A model generated the notes under the pieces. The model saw only the letters and a list, made by a program, of their open reading frames with translations. It was not told where the DNA came from and did no database searches. Of a stretch of DNA of 64,000 nt, positions 55,276-64,000 are shown piece after piece. This stretch comes from Aselliscus stoliczkanus (taxonomy: Eukaryota > Chordata > Mammalia > Chiroptera > Hipposideridae). The stretch spans positions 15,599,501 through 15,663,500 of the forward strand of contig CM066740.1 in assembly GCA_033961575.1 (NCBI GenBank), written 5' to 3'. Position 1 is the stretch's first letter, and the number at the start of each line of letters is the position of its first letter. The translations under genes and the position numbers were made by a program.

Positions 55276-58239
55276 TGTATTATATAACCATTAGGTTAGA
55301 AGTGTATGCATTATCTGATTTGGGATTGACTTTCTTTTCTTTATTACCCAGATCATTGATGGTATAAACCTAGTGCTAGAACTATACCATTCACAATCAT
55401 TTCCTTTCATCATGAGCACCTCTGAAGAGCACTAAGTTCCTGATAAAAGTTAATTTTAAAAAAAGTCAATGTATTTTAAAAGATAGCCTTTATTCTAAGA
55501 TAGTAAATAAACACTGGAATCTCTGTGGCTTAGGTGGGAAGACCTTCTTCCACGCAGTGACTCAGGGATCCAAGTCCCCTTCATCTCAGTAAGTGGTTTC
55601 CAGGGTCACTGACGAAGGTAGGCAAGTGTGGGGAACTCATTTCTGTTGCTCAGTACTCTGAACCAAAGTGATACACAGCCCATCAGCCCTTCCGCTCAGA
55701 GCCTTTTGGCCAGAGGTAGTCACACAGCCCCTGGACTCACTGCATCCGAGGCTGGAGATGTCGGTGAGCATGTGGACTGTTTGGAGAGTTCTATTGCCTC
55801 ATCCACAGACTGATTTGGGTTTGATTTTAATTCTCTCTTTTAAACTTTGAGCTCAAAATTTTAGTGATAACATTTATTCAAGTTTCACCTGAAATAGGTG
55901 ACATGATTCCCCTTGTAATACTTCTTTTATGGCTTCACATTTCCTTACACATCATTATTTTCAAAGGCCTTTCACATGGTTCATCTTGTTTGATTGCAAC
56001 AGAAAGAGAATTTCTGATAGTCAAGGGGACTGCTGTACTTCCTTTTTATTTCTCAGGTTCAACAGCTGTGGTACCTGGGAAGCAAGGTCTACGGCGTAAG
56101 GAGGGTACATCCTGTGAGCTCAACCCCTGGGACTGGTCTATCAGTCAGAGTTACAATCAGAAGCAGTATTTATTTCATGACTGGAATTAAATCTTGTTAG
56201 ACTGCTGCCTTATCTTTTGTTCCCTATCAGCGACGTCAGCAATAGGCTTTGCTTCTTCTTGCCTGTTTGTGGAAGCTGAGAAGATTGGAGGAAAGATTTG
56301 AAGGACATGGGTGGGAAGGGGCTGGCAGGATTGAGTCTGGGAACCAGGGTGAAGCTATACCATTCCCCAAAGTGTGGAAAGCCTGGCACGAAAAGCTGTT
56401 CACTGCCTTATCTAGTATCTTTGTTTCAATACTTGTGAAAAAAATTTGAGATGATTCTAAAATTAAAAGGGCACTAAAATAAAAATAAAATGTGAAATGG
56501 CACAGAAAGATAGGAGTAGCTGAAAGTTCTGGATTATGGAATAATTTGCTTTGGTGGTGGCGATGGCAAACTGAAATTTCAAGTTTTCCTCCTCATGTAT
56601 TTTCTCAAAACGCTATTGCCAGTATAGCAGATAGATCCCACTTACTGGTTTCTGAAAAAGCCTGATAGTGAATTTGCTTACAGATTGATTGGCCAGTGCT
56701 CTAACTTTAGCCTCTAGGTCTCAACTAATGCCGACAACTTTGACCTAATTTTGGGAGGCAATTCTATTTGGCTGGGCTGCTGGGCTCTTTCTCAGAACCT
56801 CTTCTCAGGAGAGCTGCCAAATGCTCTTTTTGTAATTGTGTTGTAAAGTCTGAGGAAAGTTGTCTTGGGTCATTGCCCAGGACCTAATGCCCCAATTGTA
56901 GACATACATGGTTGCAATCTGTATATTCCATTAGAGCTGAAACCAGGCATCCTCAGCCTCCTCAACTAGAAAGTGGGGTTCTCAATAATTACAAAGTTTC
57001 TCTGAACCCTACAAGTTGCCTAAAGAGAAGGGAAGAATTTTACCTTTCTATTATTTTAGCAATTCCTTTCTCCAGCATGGAAGGTCCTTCTCAGGGCTTT
57101 TAAAGCCAGTGTTCCTTTTTATAAATCACAGACTCAAGCTCAATGTGAGAGAAAGCCTAGTGTAGCAAACTTCACCTTGATTCTGTCCTTCGGCGTGAAT
57201 AATTTCTGTTTCCTCTGAAAATTGGAACGTTATCTAGAATTGACACTAAAACATAGTCGTTTCACCTCTCTAAAATGTGACTATGAGATTGATGCCCTCA
57301 GAACATTAATATTTCTTTGGGAATCATAATGTTGATACCAAAATGCAGCCTCTTCTTTAGTTTAGTTTTTTTTTTTAAAAAAAAAACAAACAAACAGTGA
57401 CATTTAATCAGAAAGGAGATCTATATTTAGCAAGGAGGGTGGATGTTGAGGAAAAAATTAGGAAAAAACAAAACTGTCCATATTAGCCTTTTGCTGCTTG
57501 GCTATGAGCTATTCTTATCCTGTCCGCACAATTAATGAGGGAAAAATAGTCCCCAGAAGAAATATGGCTGGAGGCACTGATCTGCCCTCCATCCCCATCA
57601 CGCCAAGAGGGACGAGGCCTAGAGAAAGTTTCCCCAGTGGGAGTTAGTGGGAAAGTGACTCCTTGGCCCTGGGTAGAACTTTCTCTTTGTATCAGCCTCA
57701 AGGGCAAGTTAATTTAGGGCCAAGAGTGTGCACAGAGCTGCAGATGCAAAGGAAAAAAATCTCTCTCCTCAAATCATTCACAGCGCCAATGGGGAGGAAA
57801 CATTTATGGATCAGACATGATGCAAGGACCTTGCAAAGCAGTGGGTAATCCAGAGCTGGCCTGTGGGCCTCGCAGGTGAGACTCCTGGGAAAGGAGAGCC
57901 TACTCTTCCTACCCTGGGTAGCTGGGACGTGTGGCAGGAGAAAGTCGATGAGTAGAAATACAGCTATAGACTGATGAGAAGAGGGCAAGAATATGGTGGA
58001 GGATCCTGTGTTGGAATGACTGGACGGGAGCAGCCAGATGGAGGGAAAGCTTTGTACCGGGGTGTGGCAGTTACAGATGAAAGATGTCTTGAGTTTATGC
58101 CATCTCCCTCTAAATCCCAATTACACCTGAATCCACCTTCCATGAAAGTGTTAACTCTTGGTTTAGTCTGCATAATCCAAGACAGTATTCAATTGTATTT
58201 CATGCATTACAGTTAGGCTCATCTGGGATTTCAGATATT
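55276..58239. other. Mostly unique DNA
   Basis: No gene is recognised. Part of 55540-55800 resembles the unassigned repeat at 63360-63720. A/C-rich simple sequence lies near 57365-57395. The interval 57480-57900 is repeat-free. Confidence 0.4.

Positions 58240-58240
<1 letters not shown>

Positions 58241-58282
<42 letters not shown>
58241..58282 (+). repeat. (GT)21 microsatellite
   Basis: It is an uninterrupted GT run. Confidence 0.97.
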
Positions 58283-58283
<1 letters not shown>

Positions 58284-58594
58284 CAGAAAGAGATGTGAGA
58301 AAACATGCTAATAAGAAAGTCACCTCTCTTATGTTTTAAAAGGAAACCTTAAACCAATATACCCATTACATTTCATTCGGTGTTATAATTTGAGAACTCA
58401 ATTCCTATTTTTTCTTAAGTACTAGTAGTAATGGATAGGCATGTTGCAGTAATAAGAAAACCTTACATTTTACATTTACAAAGCATTGTCATTATCTTAT
58501 ATGGGCAGTCAATACTGTTCCAAATTTTCACCCTTCCTGCTAAGGGTGTTCCACATAGTCACAGAACTAAGTAATGGAAGAGCCCAAATTCTAT

Positions 58595-58710
58595 GTTTTT
58601 TTTTTTTTTTTTTTTTGAGGGCAGTGTCACTGGCCCTCATATGTGGGACCCGAACCAGGGCCGCTGGCTTCCCAGGCCGGCACTTAACCACTGCGCCACT
58701 CGGCCGGCCC
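58595..58710 (-). mobile_element. VES-like SINE monomer (type A) with perfect target duplication
   Basis: It is a reversed monomer with a T-run of about 22. The 17-bp duplication tggaagagcccaaattc lies at 58575-58591 and 58711-58727 without change, so it is a fairly recent insertion. Confidence 0.95.
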
Positions 58711-58834
58711 TGGAAGAGCCCAAATTCAAGCTTAGGTCCCCTGACTCCCAGTCTAGAGCCCTCCTCCCCACTGCTGGGCCACACCACTTATTTCAACAGT
58801 GGGAGTATATATTGTATTGGCCAAGATAAAAAAA

Positions 58835-59420
58835 ACCAACAATTCTCAATACGGGTGATAGGTATCTTACCCACTGCTGGTGGGAGCATAGATTGATAAG
58901 CATCCTTTGAAAAAAAACAGTTTGGGAAAATGTATTAAGGATCTTAACACTGTTCCTACACTTTGACCCAGTAATTCTAATTCTAGGAATCTAAGTAATT
59001 CATGAGAGCTAGGGCCAAAGATTCACAGAGAAATGTGTTTACTGGAATGATACTTTTAATATCCAACAATAGGAGATTAGTTAAGAACATATGGTACATT
59101 CCAACAATGAGATATTACTGAAGTCATTAGAATGACTTCATTTTGGAAGATTATTAATAATAAATATTGAGAAGATATTTACAGTATGAGAGCAAATGAA
59201 AAAAATTCAGCATCCAGATAGCGTAACTAGCAGAGAAAGAAAAAAAAAAAGAAATATACAAAAGTGTTAACAATCTTAACTGTCTGTGATGAGATGACAA
59301 ATAATATTTAAAAATTTTTATACCCATTTCCCATGTTTCCTATAAAGAGACTGTAGTGATTGTATAATTAGAAAAAGATTATATTTTAAATTTGAAAAAT
59401 GGTCACAGCAGTTGGTTAGA
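58835..59420 (+). repeat. L1M 3' region
   Basis: It has ccactgctggtgggagcata, gacccagtaattctaattct, aatatccaacaataggagat and ggtacattccaacaatgaga, a long plus-strand L1M fragment. Confidence 0.8.
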
Positions 59421-60551
59421 GTAAACACTAAAAATAAAGAGTGATTAAGGGATGAAAATCATCATTTTACCTAGCTTTGTCTATAAAGTGTATGTCTCAT
59501 GTTCAGAAAAAACAAAGAAACAAGTGTAATGCTAATTTGTTATGTTCCCAAGGAGATGATTAAGGGTTTATGATACAAAATGAAAACCACAATTGCAAGA
59601 GAATGTGTGGCAAACATTTAAAGCTAGAAAAGTTTGGCTCTAAATAGTGGACTCATTGCTATGATCTAAACAAGTTTTACTAACCGTGCAGGAGGTGGAT
59701 CTAGGAAGCCTTTGCTACAAGAAGTCTTAAAAGTTCTTCCACCGTGTAGGCTTTTGGCTTCTTCCTTCACGGGCTTTGTCCCTGGTTTGTTCTTCATTAT
59801 AAAGAGGATCAGGCTCATCAGAGGGCAACAGACACAGCAAGCAATCGCCCAGAGATACTTTGGAACTTTCTAGGTGGGAGAGGAAGAAGTACAGAACTGG
59901 TGGGAAAAGGCACCCAGGGCTTCAGGGTTAATATTTTGCTTTTTGAGACAACTTCAGTCCTTGGAGGGCCTCCAGTCTAAACTTGGAGAATTCATCAACA
60001 GGAAAACAAATAGCTGGCATGCTCTCTGTTTACTTTGCCTTTCTCAAGGTTGCAACATAAATTTCCCAACTTCGAAAGCTCTTCAGGCCGAAGAGACATT
60101 TTATGAGTTCAGGCCCTTTCGTTCAGTCTGTATGACCCATTTGGGGAAAACATGGGCGCCTCCCCTTAGGGTGCTGTGGAAGGCAGTGTCTTTAGCACTG
60201 TTCACTCTCCGAGGGCAGACACTTGTGGGGAAACCAGGACTGGAAAACCATTCTCCAAATGGGAGTTTCTGGGCTACTTTGGCAAAAATCCACTTAATGC
60301 CACGGGAGCAGAAGCCCTGAGACGTTCTCGTTGGAGGAATTTACGGCAGGCTGGCCATGCAAAATACCCAGTGGTGGTGTTTCAGTGAAGTGGTGTCCGA
60401 ATTATAACCTAACTAGATCACATCTGGAGACAACCTTCTTCGGCACCACCGGAATCCTTGTGTCCTCACTCCCAACATTTGCAATTAGCAGAGAAGCGAA
60501 TGCTGGGAACCACCACATGTAATCCAGAAAAGACTGTCAATGCAAAATTAT
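59421..60551. other. Unique DNA with a 148-codon open frame
   Basis: The plus frame at 59874-60320 is the longest outside the CpG island and SINEs. Its product has no domain, signal peptide or repeat pattern that I know. There is no CpG island, splice context or polyadenylation signal to favour coding. I treat it as chance. Confidence 0.4.
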
Positions 60552-60567
60552 AAAAATTGAATATGTA

Positions 60568-60657
60568 GGGCCGGCCGAGTGGCGCGGTTGGTTAAGCGCT
60601 GGCTTGGGAAGCCAGCGGCCCCGGTTCGGTCCCACATGTGAGGGCCAGTGGCACTGC

Positions 60658-60700
<43 letters not shown>
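60568..60700 (+). mobile_element. Young VES-like SINE monomer (type A), 42-nt pure poly-A
   Basis: It starts at gggccggccgagtggcgcg, has the B-box-like ccggttcggtcccac and ends in a pure A tail at 60659-60700. The duplication of the target (aaaaattgaatatgt, 60552-60566, and ttgaatatgt at 60701) is intact. The uninterrupted tail points to a recent event. Confidence 0.96.
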
Positions 60701-60704
<4 letters not shown>

Positions 60705-60710
60705 ATATGT

Positions 60711-61980
60711 GTCAGAAGTGGATTTAGATTCTTTAGGTTAATATTATGTTTGCTCTTAGGTAATGAACTGATATGAATTTCCTTGCACTGTGTGATTAGG
60801 TTAATTTACGCTGGGATGATCTTGCATTTTAGAAATTAAAAATTGTAGCCCTATCTTCTCATTATCAATCAAAGTAGCAGGAACACTACAGAAACCTCAC
60901 CATTTTATACTCGATTGTGCTCTTCTAGGCAATCAAATAAGCACTAAAAATGACAAATAACCATGCTTGGATAGATCTTCATGTTTAAGTACCTACAAAT
61001 AATTGTCCATTTGTGAATGGTCAAACTTAATCAGTTATTTTTTTTCTATAAGAAAAATAACCTTTCGTAAATAGAAACCTACAAATTATATTGAAGCATT
61101 TTAGATCTTATATGTAATAATGCCACAGTATGCAAAAAGCAAAATAGGCTCACACACACAAAAGAAAGAAAGCTAAATAGTTTCTTCTTTTCTTGACCTT
61201 CATAAATATAAGTGCTCTATCCATGGCTCTATAAATTGTTTAAATCCTTTAATGATTCAAATATGCTGATAATGTTCCTGAACTCACTGGAACTATGGTT
61301 CTGTTAATATTTTGAAAATTACTTTAATTAACCTTATTTCATCTTGTAGTAGTTATAGAACACTTTTAGATATTTTAACTATGCATTAATTTGTTTCATC
61401 ATTAACCTTGGATGTTACCCTTGGTAATTATGGTAATTTATAATTTGGGTTGAGTCAGGTGCTAGTGCTTTAGAATAATACCTAGCGTGGGTCCTGTCAA
61501 TAGCTTGAGTAGTCGCGATTCTTTAGTGCACAAAGGACAGCAAAATAACTTGGAAGTAGAGGGCCGTGGTTCAGCAGAAATTTCTCAGGGATGGGTTTTC
61601 TTTGGCCAATGACTATGAGGGAGGGGGAGGGATTCTGAATGGCCCCTGTCAGGCAGCTGCCCCTTATGCCCCAGCTCCCCCTCCTGACATCAGAGAGACA
61701 GGAATCTGTTACAGACAAGGGGGGAAGGAGGAAATCAGTGGCTGGCCTTCAAACAGTGTCCGCCATCATAGTTAATAAAATGTATCTTAATATTTACTAT
61801 TTTATATTAAGAGCATATATTAAGCCCCTACGCTACCCCTTTCTTTTCAGATACATCCAGATAGCCACATACTGCCATCATATGCTACTGAGTCGTGGGT
61901 TTTTATATCTTCACCCTCCATTTGTCACAACTCTCAAAATTCCTCACTGGTTTTCCTAGAAACCCCAATAGTATTCAATG
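60711..61980. other. Unique AT-rich DNA
   Basis: No gene or repeat is recognised. A short GC-rich stretch lies at 61560-61740. Confidence 0.4.
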
Positions 61981-61984
61981 CAAC

Positions 61985-62110
61985 AAACCCCCTGCCATGG
62001 ATACAGTGAGGCCAGGGGGATGAAAATGCCAAGTTCCTGCCCTCAGGGAGTTTATTGGGGGCTGGTCTCACGTACAGAACTCACAAGGCAAAGTAGGCAG
62101 TGACAGGAGC
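61985..62110 (-). repeat. L2 LINE 3' end fragment
   Basis: It has catggatacagtgaggccagg and gttcctgccctcagggagtt. Confidence 0.6.
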
Positions 62111-62114
62111 AATC

Positions 62115-62420
62115 TGCGCACATTCACATCTTTTCTCTGGAAGTGCCATGGTAGACCAGAAGAGGGCGAAATTAATTTCAGCACTGGGGACCCAGCTGGA
62201 ATCAACAGCATTGCAAACGCTACGCTCCTTTCCTGATACGGCCAGGAGTCTGTGCGATTAAAATTCTCAGTTCCGCCTTTCCCTGTATTAACATTAAATT
62301 CATTTTGACCACATCATATTCAGTGACACAAAATGATATCACCTGAACCACTAAAGATACTCTTACTATTTTAAGCATAATGTTTTATAGATGTCAAAGT
62401 GACATCATTTGAAGTATCAG
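62115..62420. promoter_or_regulatory. Repeat-free segment with CTCF-like motif
   Basis: The sequence ccagaagagggcg at 62156-62168 fits 12 of 13 positions of the CTCF core as I know it (CCASYAGRKGGCR). Downstream are retained CpGs and AT-rich cores (gcgattaaaattc, atagatgtcaaagtgacatc). Binding is inference. Confidence 0.35.
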
Positions 62421-62775
62421 TGCTTTCAAAGAGCAGAATTCCTTCTATTTATTCTCTGGTGCCCAGCACTTTTCAAGGTCTTGGTCTGCGGACAGCTTTA
62501 CCCTTGGAGGAAGATGCTTTTCTTCCCACATATACCACGGAGGAAGCAGGAGTGGGACAGGGCAAGTGCTGACATGCCAGGGCAGAGCCATTCGAAGATT
62601 CCCATCCTCCTGATGGTACATCTTCCAACTCATGTTGTTGCCATGGTTGAGAGGAGTGTAGCTGTCTATAGCTGCTCAGCACAGTACAGGAAAGGTGTTC
62701 TATGTGTGAAGGAAAATTGGGTGGGTAAGAGATTGGGCCAAGAATGACAAGACTGTCTCAGACCAGAAAAAGACT

Positions 62776-63214
62776 ATTTATTTATTTATTTTTTAAAGAT
62801 TTTATTGGGGAATTGGGGGAGGAGAACAGCGTTGGGGAATTGGGGAAGGGGAACAGACAAGTTGCTGTCCTTTTGTTCTTCAGTCTAGTTGCGGAGGATG
62901 TTGCTTCACTGGCCCATGTTGGTATCGTCATTGCGCTCTTCCCGGATGAGGCTGATCAGTCGCCGGCCTCTGGATGTCGCTCACCGTGGCTATTGGCCAC
63001 TCACGCTGGCTGCCGGCCACTCACTGTAGCCCATGGCAGCCCACTACAGCAGGGGCTGCAGCCTACACCGTCGCCGGGGCTCGCACAGCCCAGCTCCAGG
63101 TGGAGCTGTTGTTAGCTGCAGAGGGCAGTGTCACTGGCCCTCATACGTGGGATCCGAACTGGGGCCGCTGGCATCCCAAAACCAGCTCCCAACCAATACG
63201 CCACTCGGCCGGCC
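62776..63214 (-). mobile_element. Composite VES-like SINE (type C) with target duplication
   Basis: It is a full-length reversed type C. The duplication ccagaaaaagact lies at 62763-62775 and from 63215. Confidence 0.93.
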
Positions 63215-63359
63215 CCAGAAAAAGACTTTAAAGATCACTTGGTTCAATGCTTTTCTTTTACTGACCCCCCCAGGAACATTGTGACAAGTTCGCTATCACG
63301 GAACCAGTGCAAGGCCCCTGGGTGGGTGACATGGATGCCATAATCTTTTCTTGTGTGTT

Positions 63360-63725
63360 ATTTATTGAAGGCTAACCTAAACAACCCCAAATCACAGTGG
63401 CTTAACACAGTAGAAGTTCTATCTTGCTTGTGGAAATATTTAACGTCAGTGTTTGGCGGGCACCTTCCATGCAGTGATTCAGGAACACAAGCATCTTTTG
63501 TTATTCTGTGGCTGGCTCCCCCATCCTCAGTGGCCTTGAAGTTAGTTGTTGGACTGAAACAGGCAGAGAGGAAGAGTGCAGGATTATGCAGGAGATGGAC
63601 AGGTCTGGAAGTGGGGTACCTCACATCTCCCACTGGCTACAAGCTACTCACAAGGCCGCACCTTACTGCAAGAGAGGCTGGGAAACGTAGTTTAACTGTG
63701 CGTTCAGGAAGAAGATGGATGGGTA
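63360..63725. repeat. Old dispersed repeat, family unassigned
   Basis: It has ccaaatcacagtggcttaac and ttctgtggctggctccccca. The wording is that of a common mammalian repeat, but I cannot fix the family. Confidence 0.35.
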
Positions 63726-63759
63726 TGGACAATCACACAGCTATGTAATATTTAGTCTT

Positions 63760-63975
63760 TGACAGGTTTATCTTGAGTAGCAAAGGGCACATGATCTTTG
63801 CAGGTGAATGGATTTGGGTTTGGATACTGGTTGTGTGAATGTGGGCAAAGAATTAAGCTCTTCCTGTCTCAGTTTGCTCAGCTGGGAAATGGGGATAGCT
63901 TAGGTGGGGGGTCACTGTGAGCATTAAATGAGATAATGAATGTAAAATGTCTATGTCATAGTACAGCCTCATCTT
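63760..63975 (+). repeat. MIR SINE
   Basis: It has ggtttggatactggttgtgt, gaatgtgggcaaagaattaa, cagctgggaaatggggatag and attaaatgagataatgaatg. Confidence 0.85.
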
Positions 63976-64000
63976 GTTTTTACAAACCTTTGGACTACCA

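Noticed and set aside
59874..60320. 148-codon plus-strand open frame
   Set aside because: No recognisable domain, no splice or promoter context. A single frame of this length is expected by chance in 64 kb.
60568..60658. tRNA-like sequence with A-box and B-box
   Set aside because: It lacks a foldable acceptor stem and anticodon arm, ends in poly-A, is flanked by a target duplication and is repeated many times. It is a SINE head, not a tRNA gene. The same holds for all other heads.

Overview
The window reads as nuclear DNA of a placental mammal, most probably a bat. It is AT-rich and CpG-poor with one CpG island. It carries the ancient mammalian repeats MIR, L2, MER5A, MLT1 and L1M. On top of these lie about two dozen copies of tRNA-derived SINEs whose tails end in the 'cccaataaaatctt' motif I associate with the bat VES group. 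The multi-headed forms suggest, without proving, a horseshoe-bat-like lineage (Rhinolophoidea). I recognise no intact protein-coding gene. Open frames are short shadows, transposon remnants or GC-driven frames.

Layout. Positions 1-12.9 kb are unique DNA with old L2, MIR and L1M pieces, two VES-like SINEs and one LTR-like block. Positions 12.9-15.3 kb are a deeply nested repeat stack (MIR, then two MLT1 LTRs, then two SINEs). Positions 16.0-19.0 kb are the only clearly regulatory block. It holds a repeat-free stretch with an inverted pair of ONECUT-like sites, a strong splice-donor match, a CpG island of about 1.3 kb with an octamer, E-box, CCAAT and GC boxes, and an AT-rich homeodomain-motif element. 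Positions 19-26 kb return to unique DNA with L2 and MIR.

Positions 26.2-30.1 kb hold a minus-strand L1-derived element with a 3' end, an ORF1 relic and a 5' UTR but no ORF2 (HAL1-like). It is split by two SINEs and a complete but dead mariner of 1286 bp. Positions 30-45.9 kb are the richest SINE zone, with monomers, dimers, a trimer, tandem pairs and a minus-strand L1M. Positions 46-64 kb are mainly unique DNA with repeat-poor, enhancer-like islands near 46.2-47.6, 49.95-50.5, 54.65-54.95 and 62.1-62.4 kb, plus a second copy of the LTR-like block.

There is no gene system to connect. The most coherent biological reading is a long intron or intergenic regulatory domain. About 21 of 24 VES-like SINEs and most L1 pieces lie on the minus strand. 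That bias would fit an intron transcribed on the plus strand, but this is inference.
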